Below are positions 38,542 through 48,726 of a DNA stretch of 64,000 nucleotides, piece after piece. The DNA is taken from the NCBI RefSeq assembly GCF_002087295.1, contig NZ_MWVI01000074.1, positions 92,266 to 156,265 on the forward strand. Direction: 5' to 3'. Source of the stretch: Vreelandella lionensis (lineage in GTDB: Bacteria > Pseudomonadota > Gammaproteobacteria > Pseudomonadales > Halomonadaceae). Each line of letters begins with the position of its first letter. Positions within the stretch are counted from its first letter, which is position 1. The position numbers and the translations under genes were made by a program. Under the pieces are notes generated by a model that saw nothing but the letters and a program-made list of their open reading frames with translations, was not told where the DNA came from and ran no database searches.

Positions 38542-40725
38542 CTAACCTTCCCGCTGGCTGGCCTGAATCGCGGTGAGAGCGATGGTGTAGACGATGTCGT
38601 CCACCAGCGCGCCGCGGGAGAGGTCGTTCACCGGCTTGTTCAGACCCTGCAGCATCGGGCCAACGCTCACCACGCGGGCGCTCCGCTGTACTGCTTTGTA
38701 GGTGGTGTTGCCGGTGTTGAGGTCGGGGAACACAAACACGGTGGCCTTGCCCGCCACGGGGGAGTCGGGGGCTTTCTGCTTGCCCACGCTCTCGATGGCG
38801 GCGGCGTCGTACTGCAGCGGGCCGTCGATGGCCAGATGCGGCGCGCGCTCTTTGGCGATGCGGGTGGCTTCGCGCACTTTATCCACATCCGCGCCGGTGC
38901 CGGAGTCGCCGGTGGAGTAGCTGATCATCGCCACGCGCGGCTCGATGCCAAACGCCTCGGCAGAGCGAGCGCTCTGTAGGGCGATCTCTGCCAGGGTTTC
39001 GGCGTCCGGGTCTGGGTTCACCGCGCAGTCGCCGTACACCACCACCTGTTCCGGCAGCAGCATAAAGAAGATCGATGACACCTGATTGTACTCAGGGGCC
39101 GTTTTGATCAGCTGAAACGCCGGGCGAACGGTGTTGGCGGTGGTGTGAACCGCGCCGGACACCAGGCCATCCACTTCATCGAGCTGCAGCATCATGGTGC
39201 CCAGCACCACGTTATCCTGAAGCTGTGCTTCGGCGGTCAGCTCGTTGAGCTTGCCGCGACGACGCTCCACCATCGGGCCAATGTAGCTGGCGCGGGTGCT
39301 TTCCGGGTCGATGATGGTCAGCGCATCGGGCAGTGTAAGGCCACGGTGATGGGCGACGCTCTCGATATCTTCCCGTTTGCCCAACAGCACGCAGTCGGCA
39401 ATGCCACGACGCTGGCAGATGATTGCCGCTTCGATGGTGCGCGGCTCGTCGCCTTCCGGCAGCACGATGCGCTTTTTGGCCTGCTGAGCGAGCTTCACCA
39501 ACTGGTGGCGGAACGCCGAGGGCGAGAGGCGGCGGGTGTAGCCACGGCTCAGCTTGGCTTTCAGCCACTCTAAATCCATGTGGGCAGCCACGTAGCGGGC
39601 CACCTGCTCGGCGCGCTCGAAGTCATCCATGGGGATTTCAGTGCTGAGCTGGCTCAGGTTCTGCGCCGTGGTCAGGCTGTCGGTTTCTACCGCCAGCACC
39701 GGCAAGCCGGTTTTCAGCGCTGGGCGGCACATCTCGATCATGCCCTCGTTGGGCAAGAAACCGTTGGTGAGCAAAACGCCCGCCAGCTGGGTGCCGTTCA
39801 TGGTGGCCAGCGCGGAGGCCAGCACCACATCGTCACGGTCGCCGGAGGCCACGACCAAGCTGCCCGGGGTGAAGATATGCAGCGCATTGGCCGCACTTCG
39901 GGCGCACAGGCTGGTAGATAGCACGCGGCGGCTGGCGGCTTCGCCTTCGTTGAGCATCTTGGCATTCAGCGCCCGGGACACGTCCAGCGTGCGCGGGGCA
40001 CTCAGAGTTTTGCTGTAAGGCACTACGCCAATCAGGTGGAAGCGGTCGGTGGCCAGCGCCGGGGAGTAGCGGCGCAGCTCGTTGAGCACCGGCTCTTCCA
40101 GCTGCGGTTTGATGGTGCCCGGCGCGGCCGAAAGGTCATCTTCCTGGCCGTAGGGCAGGTTCTTCATGCGCATCAGAATGCCGCCCAAGGTGCGGCTAGA
40201 GCTAACGCCGCCAAAACTGCGGGCGTGCATATCCAACTCTTCGGCCAGCGCCTGGGGTTCGTTGAGATCCCCGGTGCCCACCAGAATGATTCGCGCGTTT
40301 AGCGCATGCGCGAGCTGCGCATTGGTTTGGGTAGCGTAGGTGGTGTGCTGGGTCGGCACCACGCCTTCCACCACGATCAGATCCAGCGCGCTGCCGTCTC
40401 GGTAGGCCTGCTGCACCACCTGCTCGTAGAGCTCGATGACGTTTTCCATCAGCTCGTCGGTTTGGTCGTCGCGCAGCAGCCGCTCTAGGCGGGCCTGGGA
40501 AATGGGCGAGGGCGGGCGCTGGCTTAGCGTGCGCGATACCAGCGCCGTGGAACGATCCAGGCCGGGGCCGTTCAACTCGTTCTGCATGAACGGCTTTAAA
40601 AAACCGGCTTTCAAGGCGATGGTGTCGAGCGCTTGAATCAAACCAAGGCAAGCGGACGTTAGCCCGGCACCGACGTTGGTGGGTACCAGGAGAATGGCTT
40701 GGGGTTGCTCGGGGGAGCTGTTCAT
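38542..40725 (-). CDS. pta: phosphate acetyltransferase
   Basis: Interconverts acetyl-CoA and acetyl phosphate. 727 aa, long enterobacterial type: N-terminal BioD-like domain (LLVPTNVGAGLTSACLGLIQ), DRTGG domain (SLVVASGDRDDVVLASALAT), and catalytic PTA domain (RIVLPEGDEPRTIEAAIICQ; FVFPDLNTGNTTYKAVQRSA). The ATG follows directly on the ackA stop (TGAATG), so the two genes are coupled. Confidence 0.97.
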   Translation of the reverse strand: MNSSPEQPQAILLVPTNVGAGLTSACLGLIQALDTIALKAGFLKPFMQNELNGPGLDRSTALVSRTLSQRPPSPISQARLERLLRDDQTDELMENVIELYEQVVQQAYRDGSALDLIVVEGVVPTQHTTYATQTNAQLAHALNARIILVGTGDLNEPQALAEELDMHARSFGGVSSSRTLGGILMRMKNLPYGQEDDLSAAPGTIKPQLEEPVLNELRRYSPALATDRFHLIGVVPYSKTLSAPRTLDVSRALNAKMLNEGEAASRRVLSTSLCARSAANALHIFTPGSLVVASGDRDDVVLASALATMNGTQLAGVLLTNGFLPNEGMIEMCRPALKTGLPVLAVETDSLTTAQNLSQLSTEIPMDDFERAEQVARYVAAHMDLEWLKAKLSRGYTRRLSPSAFRHQLVKLAQQAKKRIVLPEGDEPRTIEAAIICQRRGIADCVLLGKREDIESVAHHRGLTLPDALTIIDPESTRASYIGPMVERRRGKLNELTAEAQLQDNVVLGTMMLQLDEVDGLVSGAVHTTANTVRPAFQLIKTAPEYNQVSSIFFMLLPEQVVVYGDCAVNPDPDAETLAEIALQSARSAEAFGIEPRVAMISYSTGDSGTGADVDKVREATRIAKERAPHLAIDGPLQYDAAAIESVGKQKAPDSPVAGKATVFVFPDLNTGNTTYKAVQRSARVVSVGPMLQGLNKPVNDLSRGALVDDIVYTIALTAIQASQREG

Positions 40726-41904
40726 TCAGGGGTCTCCACGCAGTGGCGGGGTTCCATGGCAATGCGGCTCTTCATCGGTGGGGATCACCCACACTTCCGG
40801 GCCTTGATGACCAGCGCTATCCAGCTTGCCCTCTTTACCGCGAATGGTGGCTTCGTTGGCCGCTTCATCTAAGCTGAAACCAAAGTGGGGCAGCAGGGCC
40901 AGCACTTCACGACGTACGATAGGCGAGTTTTCGCCAATGCCTCCGGTGAAGATCACGCCATCAAGCGTAGGCAGTGCACAGGAGAGCGCGGCCAGCGACT
41001 TGGCGATGCGGTAGCAGAACACGTCCAGCGCCAACTTGGCGCCAGGGTGCCCGGCCATGGCTTGGTCTTCTACTTCGCGCATATCGTTGGTCAGGCCGGA
41101 AAGCCCCAGCAGGCCGCTCTGCTTGTTCAGTACGTTATCGATTTCATCTAGCGACCAACCTAACTGGCGGTGCAGATGCGCATGCAGGCCGGGGTCAACG
41201 TCGCCGCTGCGGGTGCCCATCACCAAGCCTTCCAGCGGGGTAAGGCCCATGCTGGTATCCAGGCTCTGGTTGTTCCACACCGCCGCGGTAGAGCAGCCGT
41301 TGCCCAGGTGAGCGGTCAGCCAGCCGCCTGCACCACGGCTGCTCAGCTCGCCAGCGCGCTGGCTAACAAAGGCGTGGCTAGTGCCGTGGAAACCGTAGCG
41401 GCGAATGCCGTGCTCGGGGTAAAGCGCTTCTGGCAGTGCGTAGCGGTAGGCGCGGGGTGGCAGCGTTTGGTGGAAGGCGGTATCGAACACGGCTACTTGC
41501 GGCAGTTCTGGAAATACCTTGCGGGTAGCGGCAATGCCCGCCAGGTTGGCCGGGTTATGCAGCGGTGCTAAAGCAGCGGTGGTTTCGATGGCGTCCATGT
41601 CGCTGTCATCAATGAGTGCCGCCTGGGTGAAGTGCTCGCCGCCATGAACAATCCGGTGGCCCACAGCACCCGGCACGCGGCCTTCCAAGCGCTGAAGAAT
41701 GGCGTTCAGAGCTTCAGCATGGTCAGCATTGGGTAGCGGCTGGGTAAAGCTCTCACCGGCGCTGTTTTTACCTTTCAAGCGGGCGTCATGGCTGCCTAAG
41801 CGTTCAGCTAGCCCGGCTAAGCGCGGTGCCTGCGGATCAGCATCAATCAAAGCGTATTTAATAGAAGAAGAGCCACAGTTAATAACCAGCACCGGTGCGT
41901 TCAT
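40726..41904 (-). CDS. ackA: acetate kinase
   Basis: ASKHA-fold kinase converting acetyl phosphate plus ADP to acetate plus ATP. Signatures: [51 protein letters not shown]. 392 aa. AAAGG precedes the ATG at 41904. The ackA-pta order is usual and supports acetate overflow or uptake. Confidence 0.97.
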   Translation of the reverse strand: MNAPVLVINCGSSSIKYALIDADPQAPRLAGLAERLGSHDARLKGKNSAGESFTQPLPNADHAEALNAILQRLEGRVPGAVGHRIVHGGEHFTQAALIDDSDMDAIETTAALAPLHNPANLAGIAATRKVFPELPQVAVFDTAFHQTLPPRAYRYALPEALYPEHGIRRYGFHGTSHAFVSQRAGELSSRGAGGWLTAHLGNGCSTAAVWNNQSLDTSMGLTPLEGLVMGTRSGDVDPGLHAHLHRQLGWSLDEIDNVLNKQSGLLGLSGLTNDMREVEDQAMAGHPGAKLALDVFCYRIAKSLAALSCALPTLDGVIFTGGIGENSPIVRREVLALLPHFGFSLDEAANEATIRGKEGKLDSAGHQGPEVWVIPTDEEPHCHGTPPLRGDP

Positions 41905-42039
41905 AACAACCTTTGTAAAGTAGTTAAGAGGTAAAAAGAGAAGACTTTATTTTAACATGCTGCGACGCGAAAAATCAGCGAAGAATTTCGTTAGCCGTCT
42001 ATGTAAAATGTCGGCATCCTGTTTCTTATATAACCTATC

Positions 42040-42978
42040 GTGAGCCGTTCTGTGCCTATGTCCTCAACATCTTCCCCTGCACTGCTACCCCGCCATATCG
42101 CTATTATGCTGATGATGACCGTGGCGACCATGTTCGCTGCTAACCACGTCTCAGCCCGTCTGGCGTTTGATAATGGCACAGGGCTGCTACTGGCAGTGTT
42201 GATGCGCTCGGGCGTTGCCTGCTTGATTCTGCTGACACTGGTAGTGGTGCAGAAAAAGCGCCTTTGGCTGCCTTCGGGTTCTTGGCCTCGGCAGTTAGTG
42301 GTAGGGCTACTGATTACTCTGCAAAGCGTGAGTCTGTACTCCGCTGTGGCGCGTCTGCCGGTCGTGATTGCACTGTTGCTGGTGAACACGTTTCCCATCC
42401 AGCTAGCGCTATTGAGCTGGGCACTGGGCGGCCCCAGGCCATCGCTGCGTAGCTGCCTGATTATGGGCACCATTCTGATTGGCCTATTGGTGGTGCTGGA
42501 TATTCCTAGCTGGATTGCCAACGCCGATGCCATGGGGCCGGAGTGGCTGGCGGGTATCGGTTTTGGGCCACTGGCCGCCTTTGCGTTTGCCTGCGCCCTA
42601 TGGCTTACCGAGCACCGCTTAGCCGGAGTGGGCAGCACGTTGCGCAGCCTGCTCACCATGCAGACCGTATTTATCGCCATGATTATTGGCGGCCTGGTAG
42701 GCGCGGTGCCTGGCGGCATGAGCCTGCCGGATAACAGCACGGGGTGGATGGGGTTAACGCTGCTGGCGCTGCTCTACGGCAGTGCGTTCTCGATTCTGTT
42801 TATTTTTGTGCCCCGGCTGAATATGGCGCGCAACGCCCCAGTGATGAATTTCGAGCCAGTGGCCTCGCTGCTCATCGGCTATCTGGTGCTCGGTCAAATG
42901 CTTAGCCCCAGCCAGCTGGTAGGTGGCGCGGTGGTGGTAGGGGGGATTGTGGTGTTGAGCTTATCCAGGAGCCGATAA
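42040..42978 (+). CDS. EamA/DMT-family permease
   Basis: 312-residue inner-membrane protein with ten membrane segments in two EamA repeats (HIAIMLMMTVATMFAANHVS; LLALLYGSAFSILFIFVPRL; ASLLIGYLVLGQMLSPSQLV). Substrate not predictable. GTG start at 42040, or an ATG at 42058; neither has a clear ribosome binding site. Divergent from ackA. Confidence 0.85.
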   Translation: MSRSVPMSSTSSPALLPRHIAIMLMMTVATMFAANHVSARLAFDNGTGLLLAVLMRSGVACLILLTLVVVQKKRLWLPSGSWPRQLVVGLLITLQSVSLYSAVARLPVVIALLLVNTFPIQLALLSWALGGPRPSLRSCLIMGTILIGLLVVLDIPSWIANADAMGPEWLAGIGFGPLAAFAFACALWLTEHRLAGVGSTLRSLLTMQTVFIAMIIGGLVGAVPGGMSLPDNSTGWMGLTLLALLYGSAFSILFIFVPRLNMARNAPVMNFEPVASLLIGYLVLGQMLSPSQLVGGAVVVGGIVVLSLSRSR

Positions 42979-43053
42979 AATTTGCGTTCTACTGAAAGCT
43001 GGACCACACTTATCTGCGTAAGGAAACGCTGTTCTTTAACTGAGGTTTAACTT

Positions 43054-43563
43054 ATGAAGATGACCGTATTATCACTCACCTCCGCAGCGCTTCTGGTTGG
43101 TGCAGGTACTTTCGCGGCATCAGCTCAAGCCCAGCAATCATTTCAGTACCCACAAGGATATGTGGGCGGTGACGCCATGTTCTGGAGCCTAAACCCTGAC
43201 CGTGGTTCTTCACGTGATGCCGTTGGGCTGCGTTTGCGCGGTGGCGCTCAATTTAACGACTACTTTGCTGTTGAAGGCCATCTGGGAACCGGCGGTTCTG
43301 TGGGGAAGCCGAACTAGATTACATAGCAGGTGCTTATGCAAAAGGGATTGTTCCTGTGGCGCCTAATATACGCCTTTATGGTTTGGCGGGTTTCACTGAG
43401 GTTTAATATCAACAGTGATCGTGGAAGCGGTTTTTCCTACGGTGCGGGTGCAGAAATGGATATCGCACCTAATGTGTCAGTAGGTGCCGATTATATGCGC
43501 TACCTAGATAAATCAGCTTATGATTTTGATGTAGCCAGCATAGGTCTGAGTTATCGGTTTTAA
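43054..43563 (+). pseudogene. outer-membrane beta-barrel protein, two compensating frameshifts
   Basis: Small exported barrel with a signal peptide (LTSAALLVGAGTFAASAQAQ) and YPQGYVGGDAMFWSL at the N-terminus. The C-terminus is ASIGLSYRF with terminal Phe, as for BAM substrates. Between the ends the frame slips: one base missing at GGGG 43302-43305 and one extra at GG 43400-43401. Corrected, it reads GEAELDYIAGAYAKGIVPVA then LYGLAGFTE, aligning strand by strand with the paralogue at 43731. Corrected length 169 aa. A terminator follows. Confidence 0.75.
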
Positions 43564-43603
43564 AAATTAGTCGCGATAAGTCAATAGTTTATCAAGGGAA
43601 TAC

Positions 43604-43647
43604 AACCCCGCTGTACTAAGTGAATAGCTTATGCAGCGGGGTTTTTT
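43604..43647 (+). terminator. rho-independent terminator
   Basis: AACCCCGCTG (43604-43613) pairs with CAGCGGGGTT (43634-43643), with six T's at 43642-43647. Confidence 0.88.
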
Positions 43648-43730
43648 AATTGTATTTTATATTAAATCTAGTTAGTCTTGTGGCCTTTATTAAAGGCGCC
43701 TTAGTGGTGCTATAACGTTAAGGAAACAAG

Positions 43731-44283
43731 ATGAAAGTATCAGCTAAAGCGCTAGCGGTGGCCTCTGCATTGTTAATGAGCGGCGCTGTACACGCACAGT
43801 CGTTCGGCGTTGGTTACGACGCAGGCTACCCACAGAGCTATGTGGGGGCAGATGCCATGGCATGGGCATTAGACCTGGATGGTGCGGATGAAAGTTTTGA
43901 CGCTGTTGGCCTGCGCCTTGTGGCAGGCATGAAATTGGACGAGTACCTAGCCGTTGAGTTTCATGGTGCAACGGGAGGTTCTGACAAGCCACTATGGATC
44001 AGACATTGAACTGGACTACTTAGTCGGTGGTTATTTAAAAGGAATTGTGCCGTTAGGCAGCAGCGCTCGCTTGTTCGGCTTACTAGGTTATTCTGAAGTG
44101 AAACTCACAGAAACAACCGCCTTCGCTAACTACAGCGGCCGCGATGACGATATCTCCTTTGGTGCCGGGGCTGAGTTTGACGTTTCTGACTCCCTCGCCA
44201 TCAGCGCCGATGCCACCCGTTACCTAAGCCAAGCAGAGTACGACCTGGATGCCTATAGCGTCGGCCTGCGCTATCGCTTCTAA
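43731..44283 (+). pseudogene. paralogous outer-membrane beta-barrel protein, one frameshift
   Basis: Second copy of the preceding gene family: signal peptide (AKALAVASALLMSGAVHAQS), GYPQSYVGADAMAWALDL, then VGLRLVAGMKLDEYLAVEFH. The first frame ends at 44009. The rest (YGSDIELDYLVGGYLKGIVP ... DAYSVGLRYRF) is in another frame. A net one-base shift between about 43978 and 43990 (near TCTGACAAGCC) joins them into ~183 aa. Function unknown; the fold resembles small OmpA-like or porin-like barrels. Terminator follows. Confidence 0.75.
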
Positions 44284-44317
44284 AGAGACGCACTTACGTT
44301 GACGTGCTAAATAAAGC

Positions 44318-44357
44318 ACCCTGCTGCTGAGCAAAGGCTCAGGCAGCGGGGTTTTTT
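44318..44357 (+). terminator. rho-independent terminator
   Basis: Core stem CTGAGC/GCTCAG with AAAG loop is extended by GCTG/CAGC and CCC/GGG with small bulges, then six T's. Confidence 0.8.
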
Positions 44358-44508
44358 ACGTTGAGTTTGCCTATTTCTGAGGCTCAGCATAATTCTTCTG
44401 AGTCTGGGCCAAATGCTGCATACACGAAGATGGTACCTTCAAAAAAACGATAAACATAAGTAATGGCCAGCGAACAACTTATAACGCTCCATTTATGAGG
44501 AAACCATC

Positions 44509-45561
44509 ATGCATAACGTAAATAAAATCGCTTTAGCCGTTGGTCTGAGCATTGGTGTATCAGCATCTGCCGCTGCGGCGGATATGAATTGGCGTATGGC
44601 AACGCCTTGGAGTGGTGGCCCGTGGCTTGAGCGCGACGCACAGATGTTTGCAGACCGCGTTAACGAGTTGACGAATGGGAAAATCGCCATCGAAGTCTAC
44701 CCAGGTGGCACACTGGGTAGCGCGCTGCGTGTTACCAATACTGTTAAATCAGGCGTTGCTCAAGTAAGTCATAACTACATTAACTATGATTACGGCACAG
44801 ACCCCACGACCGCTTTGCTGGCAGGCCACTCCAGTGGTCTAACACCGGAAGAGTTCATGTTGTGGATGTATGAAGGCGGTGGTGCGGACCTTTACGAAGA
44901 ATATCGTCGTGAAGTGTTTGATGTTGTAGCATTTCCGTGTGCCATACTTGGCACCGAAATTTTCCTTCACTCTAATAAGCCTGTCAAAACGCTTGAAGAC
45001 TTCCAGGGCTTGCGGCTGCGTACTTCCGGTGCATGGGCAGAGATTGCTTCTCGCCTAGGGGCATCGACCGTGGTCATGGCGGGTAGTGATATCTATAGCG
45101 CCCTTGAGCGTGGCGTTATTGATGCTGCTGAGTGGGGCAGCCCCGAAATGAACCGCCCAACAGGGTTTCAGGAAGTGGCGCAATATGTGATTACGCCTGG
45201 CGTTCACCAGTCTGGCGGTTTCCTCGAGTGCCAGGTCAATAGTGACACTTGGGATGAGCTGAGCGAAGAAGACCAGAGCATGCTGCGTCTTGCGGGTAAA
45301 CTATCGGTTTTCGATACTTGGCTTGCTAGCTCATTCGCTGATCTTGATGCCTATCAAGAGTTGGTTAACGGCCCGAATGAGATTGTAGAGCTAGATCAGT
45401 CCTTCATCGATGCCATTTATGAAGAGACAACCAAATGGGAAGATGAGTATGCCGCAGAAAATGAGTGGTTTGCTCGGGTTCTAGAATCTCAGCGTTCCTT
45501 TAAAAATGACATGAACAGCTGGTCAGAATATCGCCTGCCCATTGGTGTAATGGCTCGCTAA
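44509..45561 (+). CDS. TRAP transporter substrate-binding protein DctP
   Basis: 350-residue periplasmic receptor: signal peptide (IALAVGLSIGVSASAAAADM), mature start NWRMATPWSGGPWLERDAQM. The DctP motif LEDFQGLRLRTSGAWAEIAS contains the conserved Arg that binds carboxylate, and ALERGVIDAAEWGSPEMN is also typical. Upstream of dctQ and dctM; substrate probably an organic acid but not identified (some of this family bind amino- or keto-acids). Good AGGAAACC site. Confidence 0.93.
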   Translation: MHNVNKIALAVGLSIGVSASAAAADMNWRMATPWSGGPWLERDAQMFADRVNELTNGKIAIEVYPGGTLGSALRVTNTVKSGVAQVSHNYINYDYGTDPTTALLAGHSSGLTPEEFMLWMYEGGGADLYEEYRREVFDVVAFPCAILGTEIFLHSNKPVKTLEDFQGLRLRTSGAWAEIASRLGASTVVMAGSDIYSALERGVIDAAEWGSPEMNRPTGFQEVAQYVITPGVHQSGGFLECQVNSDTWDELSEEDQSMLRLAGKLSVFDTWLASSFADLDAYQELVNGPNEIVELDQSFIDAIYEETTKWEDEYAAENEWFARVLESQRSFKNDMNSWSEYRLPIGVMAR

Positions 45562-45581
45562 CCGTTGCTGTGTAAATGATC

Positions 45582-45607
45582 AGAGGGGCCTTACGGGCCT
45601 CTCTTTT
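45582..45607 (+). terminator. weak hairpin between dctP and dctQ
   Basis: AGAGG pairs with CCTCT, with a two-base bulge and an inner CC/GG, then CTCTTTTG. Weak; could lower dctQM expression relative to the binding protein. Confidence 0.35.
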
Positions 45608-45648
45608 GTTTGTTGTCTTATGTCTCTCTTATCCGCTGAGATTCCCTC

Positions 45649-46164
45649 ATGAAACTAATCCGATCCATAGAGGCGCTGACCCGCTTTGCTGGTTGGTTGG
45701 GCGCACTTCTTGTCCTTCCCTTAATAGGTGCATTAATCATTGAAGTGTTGAGCCGCTATGTAGCTGGTAGGCCAACATTATGGGCCTTTGAAGTTAGCTA
45801 CATGGTCATGGGTGCAATGTTTATGCTGGGAATGGCCAATGCCCTGCGTGTTGGCCAGCACGTCAGTGTGGATATTATGACTCTGCAACTGAGTCAGCGT
45901 GCCAATGCTGCCATTCGAACGATTGGTTACGTACTTTTCCTGCCCGTATTGGTATGGCTGGTATGGGAGCTATCTAAATACGCGCTGTCTGCTTTTGAAA
46001 CCAATGAGCGCTCAGGACGTTCAGCTTGGAATCCGGTGGTCTGGCCGATTTTTACGGTATGGTTCGTGGGGTTTGCGCTGTTGGCACTCCAAGTATTCGC
46101 AGAACTTCTTAAATCAATATGTTTGCTAACAGGTAAACATCAAGCAGAGGAGTCGGCCGAATGA
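45649..46164 (+). CDS. TRAP transporter small membrane subunit DctQ
   Basis: 171 residues, four membrane segments; YVAGRPTLWAFEVSYMVMGA and LRVGQHVSVDIMTLQLS are DctQ hallmarks. Its stop overlaps the dctM start (ATGA). Confidence 0.92.
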   Translation: MKLIRSIEALTRFAGWLGALLVLPLIGALIIEVLSRYVAGRPTLWAFEVSYMVMGAMFMLGMANALRVGQHVSVDIMTLQLSQRANAAIRTIGYVLFLPVLVWLVWELSKYALSAFETNERSGRSAWNPVVWPIFTVWFVGFALLALQVFAELLKSICLLTGKHQAEESAE

Positions 46165-47489
46165 GTAGCTATCTTGCGTTGCTTATGTTTCCTGCACTGA
46201 TGACGTTGATCATTGCTGGTTTTCCTATCGCTTTCTCAATGATTTTGGTGGCAACCGGCTTTGGCATTATCCAGTTTGGTGATGTGGCTGCTTACCAGCT
46301 ATTGACTAAAATCGAAGATACAGCATCTAACTCGATTCTCGCTGCGGTACCGTTGTTTATCTTTATGGGCGCAATGCTTGAACGTTCAGGTATCGCCGAG
46401 CGTTTATTTGAAGCAATTCATATGTGGACGCGTCGCCTACCCGGTGGACTAGGTATCGGTGCCATTATATTGGGGACACTGTTTGCTGCTTCTAGTGGTG
46501 TTGTGGGTGCAACAGAAGCAGTTATTGGCATGTTGGCTATTCCTGTCATGCTTAAGCATCAGTACAGTAAAAGCCTAATGTCAGGCACGATCTGTGCCAG
46601 TGGCTCCTTGGGTACTGCGATACCACCGTCTATTACGGTGGTGGTGCTTGGCCCTGTAGCAGGGGTATCGGTTGGCTCACTGTTCAGTCGTTTGCTAATA
46701 CCAGGCTTCTTAATGGCAGTGATGTTTTTGATCTATATCATTGGCATAGCTTACCTCAAGCCAGAGATGGCACCACGTATTCAAGAGCAAGAGCCAGATA
46801 TTGCGTTAGGTGAGAAACTGCGTATTACATTAGTGGCATTAGTGCCGACCATGCTGCTGATTTTTACCGTACTGGGCACTATTCTTTTGGGCATGGCAAC
46901 ACCAACAGAGGCTGCAGCCTGTGGTGCATTGGGAGCCATTATTTTGGCTGCTGCTTACCGGAATTTAAATGTTGCCGTGCTTTGGACGTCAGCGGTGAAG
47001 ACCGTCAATATCTCTGCGATGATTCTGCTTATCGTTATGGGCGGCAGTATGTTTGCAGGCGTCTTCTTTGCTTCAGGAGGAATGGCTACGGTTCAGGCGC
47101 TGCTCATGGATACAGGTTTGAGCCCGTGGATGATTCTAGGATTGATTCTGCTGATTGCATTTATTGCAGGGTTCGTACTGGATTTGATCTCGGTAGTGCT
47201 CATTATTATCCCCGTGGCGATGCCGATTGTAAGAATGCTAGGTTTTGATGAAATCTGGTTTTGCGTCGCCTTCCTGGTGGTGTTGCAAACCAGTTATCTC
47301 ACGCCACCCTTAGCCCCGGCAATTTTTTACCTAAGAGCTATCACTCCTCCAGAAGTAACCCTCAAGCATATGTATAAAGGCGTTGTGCCTTTCATCCTTG
47401 CTCAATTAGTGGTGTTAGCACTGGTTCTTGCCTTCCCAGAGATTGCCTTGTGGTTGCCTGACGTTATGGGTGGCCCATCCTGGCGCTAG
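46161..47489 (+). CDS. TRAP transporter large membrane subunit DctM
   Basis: 442 residues, about 12 membrane segments; VPLFIFMGAMLERSGIAERL, LGTLFAASSGVVGATEAVIG, SGTICASGSLGTAIPPSITV and LLGMATPTEAAACGALGAI are typical. Completes a DctPQM importer driven by sodium or protons. Confidence 0.95.
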   Translation: MSSYLALLMFPALMTLIIAGFPIAFSMILVATGFGIIQFGDVAAYQLLTKIEDTASNSILAAVPLFIFMGAMLERSGIAERLFEAIHMWTRRLPGGLGIGAIILGTLFAASSGVVGATEAVIGMLAIPVMLKHQYSKSLMSGTICASGSLGTAIPPSITVVVLGPVAGVSVGSLFSRLLIPGFLMAVMFLIYIIGIAYLKPEMAPRIQEQEPDIALGEKLRITLVALVPTMLLIFTVLGTILLGMATPTEAAACGALGAIILAAAYRNLNVAVLWTSAVKTVNISAMILLIVMGGSMFAGVFFASGGMATVQALLMDTGLSPWMILGLILLIAFIAGFVLDLISVVLIIIPVAMPIVRMLGFDEIWFCVAFLVVLQTSYLTPPLAPAIFYLRAITPPEVTLKHMYKGVVPFILAQLVVLALVLAFPEIALWLPDVMGGPSWR

Positions 47490-47523
47490 CTTGAAAGAGT
47501 TGCAAAATAAGTACATGGCCGCG

Positions 47524-47550
47524 GCCGCTCGTAACAGAGCGGCTTTTTTT
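47524..47550 (+). terminator. rho-independent terminator after dctM
   Basis: GCCGCTC (47524-47530) pairs with GAGCGGC (47537-47543), followed by seven T's. Confidence 0.92.
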
Positions 47551-47572
47551 ATCGTCAAACAAGAGATCATTG

Positions 47573-47584
47573 TTAGCTTGCTAA
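47573..47584. promoter_or_regulatory. possible operator before the HlyD-DUF2955 pair
   Basis: TTAGCTTGCTAA is palindromic except at the centre and lies 75 bp before the HlyD start, in an A+T-rich stretch. Possible site for a TetR/MarR-type regulator; none is encoded nearby. Confidence 0.25.
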
Positions 47585-47658
47585 TAATTTTGTTAGACTA
47601 AAGTATTCCATCTAACGCTTCCCAAGGGCCATGACCGTTTGGGAACAGTGAACGAGTA

Positions 47659-48726
47659 ATGCTAATTACCCCTGATCAACGATTTACCCGCTGGGTGAAG
47701 ATAGCCCTAGCGGCGTTTTTGCTGCTGTTTGTCTATTTCTTGCTCGCCGATAGCTTTATGCCGATGACCCCAGAGGCGAGGGCGATGCGCCCCGTTACGC
47801 GTATTGCTCCGGAGCTAAGTGCGCCGGTTAGTGAGGTTGTGGTACGCGACCACCAGCGGGTTGAAGCTGGTGATGTACTGTTTCGCCTAAATCCCGAGCC
47901 ATTTCAGTTAGCGCTTAACCAAGCGCAGTTAAACCGCGAACAAGCTGAGCAGGAGAATGCTCGCTTAACCGCTGAGTTAGCGGCCGCCAGGGCCTCGCTG
48001 GCATCTGCCCAGGCAACCTATGAAGAGCGCAGCGGTGAACGCCGCCGTGCCGAGGCGCTATTAGGCCGCCAGGGAATTTCCCGCCAGCAGTACGAGCAGC
48101 AGGTGGCCGCCGAACACACGGCCCGGGCGGCCGTGGCCGCGGCCCGCGCACAGATCGATAGCCTGGAAGTACAGTTGGGCGAAGAGGGCGAAGCCAATCT
48201 ACGGCTGCGACAAGCTAACAATGCTCTCGAAAAAGCCGAGCTGGACGTGGCCCGCACGGACGTAAGGGCGCGCGAAGCGGGCGAGGTGACTAACCTGCAG
48301 CTTCAGCCAGGGGACTACGTTCAGGCAGGCCAGCCAGCGGTGGCGCTTGTGGCTAGTGAGGTGGATGTGGTGGCTGATTTTCGTGAAAAAAGCCTGCGCC
48401 ACATCGCCCCAGGCGATGAAGCGAAGGTAGTCTTCGATGCGCTACCGGGGCGTATTTTTGCAGGCCATGTAAGGGCGTTTGATGCTGGCGTACGGGAAGG
48501 CCAGCAGGCAGCCGATGGGCAGTTGGTGGACATCCCCACCTCTGACCGCTGGGTGCGGGATGCCCAGCGGGTGCGCATTCACGTCGTGCTGGATGAACCG
48601 CTGGAGGAGCTGCCAACCAGCGGTGCGCGGGCCACGGTGCAACTGGTGCCTGGGGGGCACGCGCTAGCCAAGCCATTTGCTTGGCTGCAGGCTAATCTCA
48701 TCAGCTGGCTACACTATGTTTACTAG
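47659..48726 (+). CDS. HlyD-family efflux adaptor
   Basis: 355-residue membrane-fusion protein: one N-terminal membrane segment (IALAAFLLLFVYFLLADSFM), lipoyl half-motifs (APVSEVVVRDHQRVEAGDVL; DVRAREAGEVTNLQLQPGDY) and a long coiled-coil hairpin (about residues 90-200). Overlaps the DUF2955 gene by 11 bp, the usual partner. Likely exports a small hydrophobic compound. Confidence 0.9.
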   Translation: MLITPDQRFTRWVKIALAAFLLLFVYFLLADSFMPMTPEARAMRPVTRIAPELSAPVSEVVVRDHQRVEAGDVLFRLNPEPFQLALNQAQLNREQAEQENARLTAELAAARASLASAQATYEERSGERRRAEALLGRQGISRQQYEQQVAAEHTARAAVAAARAQIDSLEVQLGEEGEANLRLRQANNALEKAELDVARTDVRAREAGEVTNLQLQPGDYVQAGQPAVALVASEVDVVADFREKSLRHIAPGDEAKVVFDALPGRIFAGHVRAFDAGVREGQQAADGQLVDIPTSDRWVRDAQRVRIHVVLDEPLEELPTSGARATVQLVPGGHALAKPFAWLQANLISWLHYVY

